A stretch of DNA of 64,000 nt from the NCBI GenBank assembly GCA_029948255.1, contig JALIZF010001611.1, positions 186,001-250,000 on the forward strand, in the 5' to 3' direction. Shown here one piece after another: positions 12,401 through 21,663 of this stretch; positions within the stretch are counted from its first letter, which is position 1, and each line of letters opens with the position of its first letter. This DNA comes from Telmatactis stephensoni. Lineage: Eukaryota > Cnidaria > Anthozoa > Actiniaria > Isophelliidae. The notes under the pieces are model-generated. The model was not told the DNA's origin, ran no database searches, and worked only from the letters and a program-made list of their open reading frames with translations. The translations under genes and the position numbers were made by a program.

Positions 12401-15302
12401 AAGTATCGTAGTTGATATCATGGCCTGCAGTCTACTCTGCAAGTATCGTAGTTGATATCATGACCCGCAGTCTAGTCTGCAAGTATCGTAGTTGATATCA
12501 TGACTTGTATTCGATTCTGCAAGTATCGTAGTTGATATCATGACTTGCATTCGATTCTGCAAGTATCGTATACTTTACCTATATTCTCTGTAAAGCAGAG
12601 CCCAGTTGTGTTCCGATTAATATCAGGTCCGATTTCTAGTTGTTCCTCGCAAAGGGAACAACATCCCGCAAATAAGATGCCCTAAGCAAATGCTTTAAAC
12701 TTGAAAATCGTTTTTTTGACAAAGTCTTGTTATTCAAGTTATTGCTTCGTCAAAGTGACCATACACGATGAAAAATCTTGAATAATTCCACCGAAAATCG
12801 CGATTGAAAAAGAGGAACAGTGACGGCAGTACAATGGCACCTTACCAACCACTTACTGACACCTTACCAACCACTTCCTGACACCTTACCAACCACTTCC
12901 TGACACCTTACCAGCCACTTCCTGATACCTTATCAACCACTTCCTGATAACTTACCAACTACTTACTGATACCTTATCAACCACTTACTGACACCTCACC
13001 AACCACTTCCTGATACCTTACCAACCACTTCCTGACACCTCACCAACCACTTACTGACACCTTACCAACCACTTACTGACACCTTACCAACCACTTACTG
13101 ACACCTTACTAACCACTTAATGACACCTTACCAACCACTTACTGATACCTTACCAACCACTTACTGACACCTTACCAACCACTTATTGATACCTTACCAA
13201 CCACTTACTGACACCTTACCAACCACTTACTGACACCTTACCAACCACTTATTGATACCTTACCAACCACTTCCTGATACCTTATCAGCCACTTCCTGAC
13301 ACCTTACTACTAACTTTAATACTGATATCTTACCAACCACTTCCTGATACCGTACCATCCTCTTCCAGACACCTTACCAGCCACTTAAACATATACCAAA
13401 TCTAAATTATCTTAAGCATTATTTTTCCCTTCTATTTTCTTGAAGATATGGGTGTGGACCTGTTCTTTAATATTCCACGCATACCCAATCCCCCATTGTA
13501 CAGCTACAATTGTGTCAATGTTCCAATTGGATTCAGAGTTCAACCAGGCTTTTCCAATACAGTTGAACTTGATTGTGATTTCATGGGGAATTTTGCTGCA
13601 TACTTAAATCAAGGGTGGAAATTAGTAGAAATCTTTCTAGATCAAGGAATGCAGAGGCATGGAGGTAAGTAGTTTACAATTTACACAAAAGCTAAAAGCA
13701 CATTTGGTGTTCATTGCAGGTATGCTTGGAGTGAATCATGTGTCCCTCTGTCAATGAAATTTGGGGACATTTGGTTATAAATATGGGACATTTTTCAATT
13801 ACGTTTTATGTCATTTGCTTCAATCGTCTCTCTCTTTCATTTCAAAAGTCTCAAATTGAGTAGATTTCATATGACTAACTGTGAAAACGGCACCGCACGG
13901 TCACAGCACGATTACCGCACAGTTACCGCAGGAATATTGAATCTTTTTATAGAAAACATGGTACTGACACAGCACGGCAGTCGGCGCGGTCCGTTTCATA
14001 CCCACTGCTCTATTACAAATGCATCAGGTCATTTGAAAGTCAGGGACACTAACCAACTAAGCCACACAAGCTCCTTGGCCTAGTTGGGAAACACATGGTT
14101 GGCTGAGTGGTGAGAGCACAGTCCTTTCACCACTGTGGTCTGGGTTCAAGCCCCAGCTCAGGAATCAGATCATATGTGAACTGAGTTTGTTTGAGGATTT
14201 TTTCTCCAGGTTATATTACTTATATATTTCAGGACATTTCATAGGGGCTTACATGAAATACTAACCGTTAATTTTTATTGAGATAAAATGGAAGCAAGCA
14301 ATTTTTATCGTTGTGCTTGCACTTATGCTTGTGTTGTAGTAAAAACCAGACTATGCCAATATGAATAACAAGACTGTGTATGCACATGCAGAAATAGGTT
14401 ATGTGAGTTTTAATCTAGTCTCCCTCGCAGCCGTGTTTAGCCTCGTCACGCAACGATCCCTCGGAAGCGTTGCGTGACGAGGCTAAACACGGCTGCGAGG
14501 GAGACTAGTTTTAATCCAAAGTATTTGACTATTTCAGCCTTTTCAATGTCAGCACAATTGAATTCTGTCTGGTTCTTTGAGAAAGAGACTTCAAAAGTCA
14601 ACGATCCCACTCCCCTTTATGAAGGAACCATAATATACTATCAACATATTATCAAGGTGAGTATATAACACACGCCTTCATATTCTACATAAATAATGAA
14701 TTCTACATAAATAATAAAAGTGGTAATACATACAAGTATCAAGAAGTATGATATTCATTTTTATATGATAATTGGTGTATTACGCGAACTCTGATTGGTC
14801 GAGAACCGTGTGTTATTACAGTACACACATATATGACGTCATTGAATCTTACGCGCGCCTGATTGTCTGAAATGTACGAGCGTGCAATGTTTAAAATGTT
14901 GCAATGAAAAGTTCAAAATTTGAACTTTCTGCAACAATGTTTTTGCCGCCTATGTTGCCAGACATGATACACTCGGCAATTTCGCTCTGGCAACAAAATC
15001 CCTAAAATTGCATTGCAAGCGCGAGAAAAAATTGCGGTTATTTCTACAATTTAATTAGGATTAACTGATGGATTGTAGAAGTGCATGATGTAATTATTAT
15101 TTATGATCTACAATCTTGTTTTTAGAGTGGATTTGGTGGTGTAAAAGTTAAGAGTGACTGGTCACCTATTATGCAGCAAATGGGCGAGAAAGGATGGGAG
15201 TTGGCCTGCTTGCTAGAAACTCCGCAACAGCAACGAACTGGCTTAACTACGGCTAGTGTCACCATTTTGCTTTTCTTCCAACGAAAGATTATTAGGGGCT
15301 GA
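454..15302 (+). CDS. Raftlin-like lipid-raft protein, 7 exons
   Basis: Raftlins are acylated raft-associated proteins implicated in receptor signalling and endocytosis. Exons: 454-589, 795-987, 1480-1606, 1845-1947, 13446-13664, 14538-14656, 15126-15302. Every junction has GT..AG ends and matching phase, giving 357 aa. The N-terminus MGASGSK fits an N-myristoylation signal and a Cys follows at residue 14. Residues about 46-110 hold the YQQGY segment of the family. The last exon (residues 300-357) ends in the hallmark block GWELACLLETP followed by a hydrophobic strand. The protein is shorter than vertebrate raftlins (over 500 aa), as if it lacked the central linker. Intron 4 is 11.5 kb because it contains the recombinase/helicase element. 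The start is the first ATG giving the myristoylation motif. Family assignment is by remembered sequence pattern; exon calls are seen directly. Confidence 0.82.
1160..1320. mobile_element. Short MITE with inverted termini
   Basis: It begins AATTGAAGGGATACC and ends GGTATCCCTTCAATT, with a further matching inner block around ATGGC/GCCAT. The length is 161 bp, it is non-coding, and it lies in intron 2 of the raftlin-like gene. Confidence 0.75.
1990..2081. repeat. Left part of a split 22-bp minisatellite
   Basis: About four copies of a 22-bp unit (consensus CTTACCAACCACTTMCTGACAC) end abruptly at CACCTTAC (2074-2081). The same unit resumes at 12838 on the far side of the large insertion. The array belongs to raftlin intron 4. 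Confidence 0.85.
2230..3240. repeat. Array of GGAAC/GTTCC palindromic motifs
   Basis: Roughly two dozen degenerate copies of paired motifs, typically GGGAACGTTTGTTCCGTTT, recur every 30-60 bp through a thousand bases at the left end of the element. The inverted pairing GGAAC-N4-GTTCC suggests binding sites for a dimeric protein. Open frames across it are repeat artefacts. Its link to element-encoded proteins is inferred from position only. Confidence 0.7.
3351..3670. promoter_or_regulatory. Array of 32 decamers matching the p53-family half-site
   Basis: Thirty-two 10-bp units are packed with no spacing, consensus RGRCATGTYC. By direct inspection 16 match the p53-family half-site RRRCWWGYYY perfectly and most others differ at one or two positions. 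Several adjacent pairs make perfect full sites without spacer, for example 3411-3430, 3451-3470, 3521-3550 and 3561-3580. A shorter related array follows at 3737-3797. It ends about 125 bp before the recombinase ATG, so it lies in the expected promoter region. It may also be just a satellite whose unit happens to match; binding is not shown. Confidence 0.55.
3737..3797. repeat. Second short decamer array
   Basis: Six related decamers, starting AAACATGTCC and ending GAACATGCCC, follow an AGTCC lead-in like that of the main array at 3345. It is probably a partial duplication of that array. The register is disturbed once by two extra Gs. Confidence 0.6.
3924..5603 (+). CDS. Tyrosine recombinase with C2H2 finger and Myb/SANT domain
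   Basis: Predicted integrase of the surrounding element, 559 aa in one exon. A C2H2 finger lies near residues 37-62 (CPVEKC ... HVKNKH). The catalytic domain occupies about 260-445. The apparent tyrosine-recombinase residues are R303 (KGSRPMTY), H398 and R401 (HPTR), H428 (KHSSV) and nucleophile Y437 (KVHYQK), in the canonical order and spacing. The C-terminal 50 residues (FTPEEDEYLRHG ... HGKWVAIL) form a Myb/SANT domain of the telomere-repeat-binding type. The ATG at 3924 was chosen; the frame stays open for ten codons upstream but without ATG. There is no frameshift and no intron. The decamer array lies just upstream, and the helicase gene converges from the opposite strand. Crypton is the nearest known class; two DNA-binding modules in one recombinase are unusual. 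Confidence 0.8.
   Translation: MSKPSGKTYIDWSRQDGASLKPKRLHLEEKESDGLFHCPVEKCTHEEGFSTQRGCRKHVKNKHAWFYFFDSEPSTGKRAEPTQPRLEKKYQCLTKSVASFDVQSTIGKQFEKWLTGSGGGCKSERQAQQIVKRSFKYLKFCCEDDEDEKLDWDLVDYSLSSPNFLFKFVDAMQTDWGLGHSGRIAYLDSISDLIDFRKVIGVASETVLRNLTSSEVYLKRARKTISRMMRLQWTSDLDIDTLESKGHWASLDELLHVVTYHLPRYETVSKLCKEDPNKTTTSDLSFATKFVAVYLFIKVKGSRPMTYQYLTVDMVKAAHEGDGFIDQKKFKTTARYGFDSFYLPPAGLQVLDIYIEHVRPLLKPTCEYVLVTLKGQQHNRIGQLMSKLVFEATGKYIHPTRYRQIVETASHQQLTSSEQESISEDQKHSSVVAKVHYQKRRSRDVAAKGHECLKKLQGEQGCRLDEDVRSRLSDSSNDSPEKKTTNQLIPTNAAGAQLCKKKALLFTPEEDEYLRHGIRRHGHGKWVAILRDPSYKFKTGRTPNSLLYRASKKGFAKVN
5875..6015. mobile_element. MITE nested in the element
   Basis: The termini GAGCACAAACACTAAAAGTG and CACTTTTAGTGTTTGTACTC are near-perfect inverted repeats around an AT-rich core of about 90 bp. 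It lies in the convergent spacer between the recombinase and helicase genes. Confidence 0.75.
6177..6271. mobile_element. hAT-type MITE remnant
   Basis: It starts CAGGGGCGGA and ends GGATCCGCCCCTG. CAGGGGCG-type ends are typical of hAT elements. The body is only 95 bp and no clear 8-bp target duplication is visible, so it may be truncated. A longer relative lies at 18485-18685. Confidence 0.6.
6594..6670. repeat. Direct duplication of the helicase gene 3' end
   Basis: This stretch repeats 6757-6836 almost exactly, with shared blocks TTTTTGATTAATTGCAAATT and CCTTAGAAAAATACGCAT. The second copy includes the last codons and stop of the helicase gene. The duplication lies downstream of the stop codon on the minus strand, so it falls in the 3' UTR or spacer. 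Confidence 0.75.
6807..10355 (-). CDS. SF3 helicase of the mobile element, 5 exons, C-terminal PIP box
   Basis: Predicted replicative helicase, 1055 aa. Exons (minus strand): 10355-10218, 10112-8943, 8846-8670, 8597-8123, 8014-6807; introns of 72-108 nt have GT..AG ends and consistent phases. SF3 signatures: Walker A GEANSGKT (K507), Walker B EIIFIDEAT (D547, E548), motif C PMLITCQQ (585-592) and a probable arginine finger at R607 (ARLNVYNF). This set is known from papillomavirus E1 and parvovirus NS1. Residues 1-440 match nothing I recognise. The C-terminal 400 residues are charged, with two copies of a motif ending YHQLP/YHRLP and two of PPKTPSWSPRPD, offering SP/TP phosphorylation sites. 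The end has a basic patch KRKRSK and QKKINAYF (1044-1051), a perfect PIP box, implying contact with host PCNA. The exon 5 acceptor is the least certain. Tail-to-tail with the recombinase. Confidence 0.78.
10600..11990. repeat. 1.4-kb palindrome with inverted iterons around an AT-rich core; candidate origin
   Basis: The left half carries GGATCGACGGATGGACGGA with CACTTGCAGTTCTACTTT at about 10872, 11090 and 11212. The right half carries the complements at about 11490, 11615 and 11830. A second motif, CCGTAGATCCGTGTTGTTTT, is at about 10764 and 10980, and its complement at about 11740 and 11950. The centre (11270-11460) is almost pure A/T with TAATATATT runs. Inverted initiator sites around an AT-rich segment are the layout of origins used by SF3 helicases. 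Origin function is inferred from this layout and the neighbouring helicase gene. Confidence 0.6.
11995..12575. repeat. 40-bp tandem array, about 15 copies
   Basis: The unit runs from TCTGCAAGTATCGTAGTTGA to the end ATCATGACCCGCAGTCTAG, with TTGATATCA at its centre. Copies are nearly identical; three carry a variant ending TTGTATTCGAT or TTGCATTCGAT. Homogeneity suggests recent expansion. There are no spacers, so it is not a CRISPR array. Confidence 0.92.
12838..13390. repeat. Right part of the split 22-bp minisatellite
   Basis: About 25 copies of the CTTACCAACCACTTMCTGACAC unit run until just before exon 5 of the raftlin-like gene. They are the same family as 1990-2081, and together the two parts mark the insertion site of the large element. 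Confidence 0.9.
13856..14013. mobile_element. Copy 1 of a TAGAG-ended MITE family
   Basis: It shares the body GTGAAAACGGCACCGCACGG and the GCGCGGTCCGTTTC end block with copies at 32849, 50993, 52862 and 57772. Its inverted termini (GAGTAGATTTC.. ..CTGCTC) are the most decayed of the five. It lies in raftlin intron 5. Confidence 0.7.
14095..14220 (+). mobile_element. tRNA-derived SINE fragment
   Basis: Pol III-like A box (TGGCTGAGTGGTGAGAGC) and B box (GGGTTCAAGCC) are followed by a tail related to the copy at 26395-26640. There is no intact cloverleaf, so it is not called a tRNA gene. Confidence 0.7.
14415..14510. repeat. Near-perfect 39-bp-arm hairpin
   Basis: AGTCTCCCTCGCAGCCGTGT begins the left arm and its exact complement ends the right arm. 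Only about 12 bp separate the arms. It is a short fold-back element in raftlin intron 5, immediately before the exon 6 acceptor region. Confidence 0.85.
14768..14880. repeat. Dispersed repeat with TGACGTCA and GCGCG motifs
   Basis: The segment from AATTGGTGTATTACGCG through TGATTGGTCGAGAACCG and ATGACGTCATTGAATCTTAC resembles 50446-50660 and the complement of 57360-57490. It is probably part of an old dispersed element in raftlin intron 6. Confidence 0.5.
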
Positions 15303-16615
15303 TATTTTATCCCAAGAAAAATATTCCAAGGAGGAACTATAAATCTCGTCTGGCTTTATATCAGACAAGCAAAAATTTAGTTATTTGACTGAACGAACAG
15401 TATATACAGAATTAGTGCACTACTACAAGAAATAGTGAAGCCCGGGGAAGCCCGGGGAATTAACAAGGGAGTACCGAGAATTTACTGCATGAAGACATAG
15501 GTGCACAGAGTAAACTGACAGGTTTGTAGATGAGCGGGAATTTTTAAAACTAGCCGAGTACCTCGCATTCTACCGATGTCTGAAGACATCAACCTTGTGT
15601 TCTTATCAAGTATAGTTGCATATTTCATGAAGGGCATGTGCGTTGATCAATTTGTACATTTTTGATAGAAAAACTATCAGGATTGTTACAAGTTTCCATT
15701 CATCCCATACCCAAAGGGTTGACAGCAGTGGAGTCTAAAAGATTATTAGTTTAATGCGAATTTTACAGAGAATCATTCGGCAATCACCGTTTTAACTCCA
15801 TAAATTTCGAAGACAAAAAAATAGTCTCTAAAACTTACAGTGTAATTTATTGCTTTATAAACAAACGCCTTAAATACACAACATTCATATTGATAATTAT
15901 GCAGTATTTCTAAACCTATATGGCCTAACAGCTATAAATGCAAGTTCAGTAATTGGCTCATGTTTATATGAAGACGAGTTGTCCTGGTGGCCGGGATAAC
16001 TCAAGGATAACTCTACCCTGGGTACCAGAGGCCAAGTCCCTCTCGGGCCTCTGGTACCCAGTTTTCCCTAGAGTCTTAATAATTTAGACTGGTCATGAAG
16101 GAAAATGCCAGCAAGAAAGACAATTAGATAGGAATATAAATAATAGTTGTAAAATCCACCTCACCCCAACCACAAGTATAAAATGCTGACCCTCCCCTCC
16201 CTAACCTCTGCTGACTATGTCCTCTGGCCAGTTTCGTTATAACTCTAATACTAATTTTTTGCCTATTGATATATATCTAATTCTATAATTTATTTGCCTA
16301 TTGATATATATCTAATTCTAATCTATTTGCCTACTAATATCTAATTATAATAATAATAATTAGGTATTTATAATATCTATTAATGATGATGATATATATG
16401 ATATCTCTATGATATAACAAAATAATATTTCGTTTTCTTATCATATTGGAATTTCTTAAAATCGCATGCACAGCGAAGCCCTGGTAATTCTAAAGACCTT
16501 TTTACTTTGGGCGCTTAAGTTTCCTTCTAGTCATCTCAGACTACGTTTTCTTTTTTCGTTTTACGCCTTTAGATAATAGGAAAGCGCCGTTTAAGAGTAA
16601 ACGAGAGACCTAACC
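15303..16615. other. Downstream flank of the raftlin-like gene
   Basis: Presumed 3' UTR and spacer. A short hairpin at about 16016-16060 has arms CTGGGTACCAGAGGCC and its complement. TTGTCCTGGTGG upstream resembles the MITE at 60300. AT-rich tetranucleotide-like sequence fills 16240-16420. I see no further gene. Confidence 0.5.
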
Positions 16616-16616
16616 G

Positions 16617-17015
16617 CCCGGGGGGGGGGGGGGGGGGGGGACTCCTATATATAAGAGGACGGGGATGCTCGTTGGAAATTTTGCAAATGAACCCTAAAAG
16701 GTACCTGAGTGGGAGTGGCAACAATTCATTTCTATCCCTAAAAGGTACCAATTCAAAAACAACAAAGAATTGAAGTAATGAAATACTTTGTTATCGATGT
16801 GCTTTGAAGATTCAATTCAGATCATCAAAATCGTCACTGTCATGCTTATTTTAGGTAGTTTATTTACCCCAACACAGTCCCTAAAAGGTACCAGCTATGT
16901 TTCTGGTAGTCCAATAAGTCTGAAACACCCTAAAAGGTACTAAATTGCAGATTTTGACCCCTAAAAGGTACGACGAGCATCCCCGTCCATTTACGATCGG
17001 AGTCCCCCCCCCGGG
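16617..17015. mobile_element. MITE with poly-G/C ends and internal CCCTAAAAGGTAC repeats
   Basis: The left end is a G-run then ACTCCTATATAT and GGACGGGGATGCTCGT; the right end is ACGAGCATCCCCGTCC then GATCGGAGT and a C-run. CCTAAAAGGTAC occurs about five times inside. A fragment of the same family is at about 32610-32665. Confidence 0.75.
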
Positions 17016-17158
17016 CCTAACTGTAGCAAAAAAGATTCGCGTTCCAAATTTATCTGGATTGGTGTTGGCGTAGTCTTAAATCACGTGAAATTCTCTTGAG
17101 TCTTATTTCTTTGTTCAGAGAAAATGCCTGAAAACATAAATGTGGCTGTTACTCAGCT

Positions 17159-17492
17159 CACTCTAAAATTTCATATTTATGATTTCCTCTGCTTAAAACA
17201 AGCATATTTTCCCCTCCAAATTCTGTCCTCAAACAAGAACCACATTTGCCTCAAAACGATGTTCTACATATACTTATTTTACGAAAACATTTCTTAAAAC
17301 AAGCGCTTTTTATCTCAAATTATCTCAGGACACAATTTTGAGATAAAAAGTGCTTGTTTTAAGGAAACGTATTTCTCAAATAAGTAAATGTAGAACATCG
17401 TTTTGAGGCAAATGTGGTACTTGTCTGAGGACCCAATTTTGAGAAAAATAATGCTTGTTTTAAGGAAATCATAAGTATGAAATTTCAGAGTG
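17159..17492. mobile_element. Fold-back element
   Basis: Long imperfect arms of about 160 bp begin CACTCTAAAATTTCATA and end TATGAAATTTCAGAGTG. Inner blocks such as AACGATGTTCTACAT and its complement match. It is non-coding and sits between the convergent raftlin-like and MFSD12-like genes. Confidence 0.8.
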
Positions 17493-17666
17493 CATACTAA
17501 GGATTTTATATGCAAGAGAATGACACGTTCGTAATCTGAAACAAGAAAATATGACGCTCAACGTAACTGTCTTCAAATGGGGATTTTTTGTACTTCTTCT
17601 TTAAATAGTCAGTTTAGTAACCATCGCTCATGCTGCAAACTGAATCTATAGTAGTTAGGAATGAAA

Positions 17667-20600
17667 TTACATGGCAGTCTCAAATACGTCTGATTTATCT
17701 TCCTCTAACTCTATATTACTCTGTTTTTCATTTCCCATTTTTCCATTTTCCTTTGTTTCGTTTTCTGTTATTTCATTTTGCCCTCCGATGACATTTTCCT
17801 CTTCTTCCTTGTTAATATTTATGATTTCATTTCCGATTATGTCACTGTTCGTTGCTTCGTTTTCTGTATCACTTTCCTCTTCAATGGCATTGAAGAAAGA
17901 ACCTGCATTTGCGCCCGCGTCTTCTTCAATTACGTCCAGAATACTGGCAGTCGATACAAACGAAGTCTCGTCTGTTTGGGTTTCAGCATCTTCCGTTTCA
18001 ACTGTTTGTGAGAAAAAAGGATTGCTTAAGTTAGCAAAATTAGAAGCTCTTGAAACCCTGCATTTGCGATACCGTGGCAAAACGACTGCGCATGTGCGAG
18101 TTTTCGCGCGTTTTGTGCGCGTCCGCGTCTTGACGACAGGAATCCCAAGGAATATTATTAGTATAGAATTTTATCAAAGATTTTTTTATCAAAGATGTTT
18201 TTCCAGATTCCATATCTTTGCGCTCAATTTTGAGCATTGGAACAAACAGGAAAGTACTTGGTGCAAAAGACAGGTGACAATATACTATAATGTCCTCAAA
18301 CTGATTTTTTTGGGGACTAACTTTGGCTGCTGTGGCTTATATTTCACCGCCAAAGTGCCTAATGTTTTCATCGGGATCGCTTCATAAGTTGCGCATGCGT
18401 GATACATTTTGGCGCGGTGTCTGCATTTGCACTGAAGGCACATTCTCGTATTCGTTTTTCACCATAGCTGATAAACAGGCAGATCAGGGGCGAATCCAGG
18501 GGGGTGTCCATAGGTGCACCGGACACCCCCATAGCGCCGTGCTGACGTATCTTTTATAGGCTTCTTGCGAGATGACGTCATCAGTTAGGAGGCCGCCATC
18601 TTGGATGTGACGTCATCTCTCAAGAGGCCTATTTTGGACACCCCTCCCCCCCCCCCCCCTTTGTAAAATCCTGGATCCGCCCCAGCAGATAGACTCTAAA
18701 TTGCTTGATTAGTGCCGTTCTAGCCATCATGCACTCATGTAACATCCATCCATAACATAGTATGAAAAGGACATGAAATGTAAGGTGTTTATGTTAATTT
18801 TAGTATTAGAGTGCTTCCAATATATCCGTGAAAAAGTTAGCGAACTAAATTGTACTAAATAGCGGGAAATCCTTTGTTTTCTATTGTTTGATTAGTGCAA
18901 ATCAGTGCAATTCCTTACAAAGTTTTTCACGGATATATTGTAAGCACTCTAAAGGCACGATGAGAAATCCATTAAGTACTTACTTATTGGCTTGCACTGG
19001 ATTGTTGCTGGGATAAAAATGATGAAAGCCAGAAGACCAAGGAACGCGCTGACACCAGGGGTCAGTGCAAACACATAATGAGTATAACGAACATAATGAG
19101 GGCTGAAAAAGAAGAACAGGATAAGTTAGGACTGAAAAAACAACGACATATAACTAGTATGAAATGCGTGGTAATTTTGTATTCATAAGGGGTTCATAAT
19201 CACGTAACCAAAACAACTAAAGCGTCTTGAGCATACGATATGTAATGAAACGTTTCTCGCAACGTTTTGGTCAATATGGCATATATACTATATTAGCGGC
19301 GGATCTAGACCTTTTAAAAGGGGTCCACCATTCAACAAAACACGTTGACGGGGGCCGGCGTAACTTCCTCAAAACCCCCTTCTAAAGTAACTACGCAGGG
19401 CTTAAGCAAGCCATAAAATTTCGAGCGGCTAAAACAACGACCATGATTATCCTTTTGCGAGCGCGAAATTTGAGCTAAGGCGCGTCATCAATTCGATTAG
19501 CAAAACTAACAGCAAACATTTAGAAAGTAAAGCTTTGGAAAAGTACATTGTCCAACACCTTTAGACAGAAGAGACATGAAGAGAGAGAGGGAGAGAGAGA
19601 GAGAGAGAATAAAAAGTAAGTAGGGCCCAACTGAAAGGGAGGAAGAGGCCCGGAGGAAAGTAGTTTCTTTATGCTGCACATGAAAGTGCCCACTGGAACA
19701 ATTATTTAAAGTCAAGGCCTTTTACAGTTTGATAGAAAAGACTGTTTCTTACTCGGTTGGTTTTGGAGAAAACTCTTGTAAGAGACAGAAGAGGACACCA
19801 GTAGCGATCTTAGCAAAGAAACCCATGGACGACATCAAAAATGCTCCAGAAGCCTGTAACAATAAAAAAGAATGATTAGAAATATACGGCGAGAATATCA
19901 AGTGGGAGAACTAAAACTGACAGAGCGTTTTCCTCTCGTTACTAGAACCAGGGACATGCAATTTTAAAAGCAACACGTCTGAGACTGAGGAATGGGGTAA
20001 ACAATAGGATGCGACGTCCTATATTATATACTGTAAAAAGGCCATTGATCATCTTTTGATTGAAAAGGTTAAGATAAGACACTAATATTTAGCGTCGGTA
20101 GTTCCTTCAGTTAGAAGTTGATCTCCTGGGAAGCCGACGCTGTGCTCTTTATTACCCCCTCTCTTCATCAGTGCTCCGTTTTAAGAGTATTCAAAGCTAA
20201 TTAAAGCTACACAGAATGGAAAGAAGTGGTCTTACACCGTCGTCATACAATGAGATAGATCGTACCCTGTCAGCATCGACAAATTCAGCAGCTAAAGCAA
20301 GCGTAGTTACAAACATAATGGACGTTCCACATCCTGACAAGAAGGCGGGGACATAGGTGACATTACGATTCTCCTCCGTCAGCAAGTAAAACCATCCTGA
20401 TGCTCCCATTACCAATACTGTACCAAGACAAAATGTCCACTGAAAACATTAAAACGTGAGTTATACAAAAAATATCTATTTTCTTTCCTTCCTCTCTTCC
20501 ATATTTCATCCCTTCCTTTACTCCTTCCTTCGCTCCCTCCCCGCTCAGTCGGTCAGTCGGTCAGTCGGTCAGTCGGTCAGTCGGTCAGTCGGTCAGTCGG

Positions 20601-20865
20601 TCAGTCGGTCAGTCGGTCAGTCGGTCAGTCGGTCAGTCGGTCAGTCGGTCAGTCGGTCAGTCGGTCAGTCGGTCAGTCGGTCAGTCGGTCAGTCGGTCAG
20701 TCGGTCAGTCGGTCAGTCGGTCAGTCGGTCAGTCGGTCAGTCGGTCAGTCGGTCAGTCGGTCAGTTGGTCGGTCGGTCGGTCGGTCGGTCGGTCAGTCAG
20801 TCAGTTAGTCACGCAGTCAGTCAGTCAGTCAGTCAGTCAGTCAGTCAGTCAGTCAGTCAGTCATT

Positions 20866-20897
<32 letters not shown>

Positions 20898-20951
20898 CAG
20901 TCAGTCAGTCAGTCAGTCAGTCAGTCAGTCAGTCAGTCAGTCAGTCAGTCA

Positions 20952-20991
<40 letters not shown>

Positions 20992-21585
20992 TTCGGTCAG
21001 TCGACAGTCATTCGGTCAGTCAGTCAGTCAGTCAGTCAGTCAGTCAGTCAGTCAGTCAGTCAGTCAGTCAGTCAGTCAGTCAGTCAGTCAGTCAGTCAGT
21101 CAGTCAGTCAGTCAGTCGGCCTCACCTTATTTCCAAGAATTGTATTTAACTTTTTGCCACCAAAACTAGCAATAACTCCACTTACTAGGATAACTAAAGG
21201 AAAGTAAGCGATGGCAATCTGAAAACAGATTTTAGAGCGTTAATTTTGGAAACTTCTGAAAGAGTAATATTTACAACTTCATAATTACAACACCTATCGT
21301 GTATTCAGTATGTTACTTGGGGTCTTATTGTGTAAAAATCGGGAAAAGAGAATGTGTCGGTAATTTCTTAGTCCTTACCATTCCATATTTGAGATGATCT
21401 GTCAAAAAGAGAGGCAAATAGGCAGTTGTAATGCTCTGAGCCACTCTTGTAAACATGTAGGCAAACCCAAGCTGAAAAGCAAGACGAAAGGTCAATTTTT
21501 GTATTATCATTGTAAATCAAAGAAAACAAACAAACATACAAAGAAACAACAAGCAAACTAATATTTATGAAAGCAAGCAAGCAAG

Positions 21586-21663
<78 letters not shown>

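Larger units (their letters stand above)
2082..12837. mobile_element. Large recombinase/SF3-helicase element in raftlin intron 4
   Basis: A block of about 10.76 kb interrupts the minisatellite unit; CACCTTAC occurs at both edges (2074-2081 and 12838-12845). I see no long terminal inverted repeats, as expected for a tyrosine-recombinase element that joins through short shared sequence. Contents in order: palindromic GGAAC/GTTCC array, decamer array, recombinase gene (+), two MITEs, five-exon SF3 helicase gene (-), AT-rich palindrome with iterons, 40-bp tandem array, unique right end. A GTTCC..GGGAAC palindrome like those of the left array recurs near the right end (12639-12662). Both genes are open, so the copy may be young. 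There is no reverse transcriptase, so it is not a DIRS retroelement. The closest named class by recombinase type is Crypton, but I do not know Cryptons with a helicase of this kind. Confidence 0.72.

Noticed and set aside
11995..12575. CRISPR-like repeat array
   Set aside because: Units are contiguous 40-bp tandem repeats with no unique spacers, in an animal intron.
2082..12837. DIRS-type retroelement
   Set aside because: The recombinase alone would fit, but no reverse transcriptase, RNase H or gag frame exists on either strand of the block.
20456..21169. 237-aa Ser/Val/Gln-repeat frame
   Set aside because: It is a translation of the CAGT/AGTCGGTC microsatellite inside an intron of the MFSD12-like gene.
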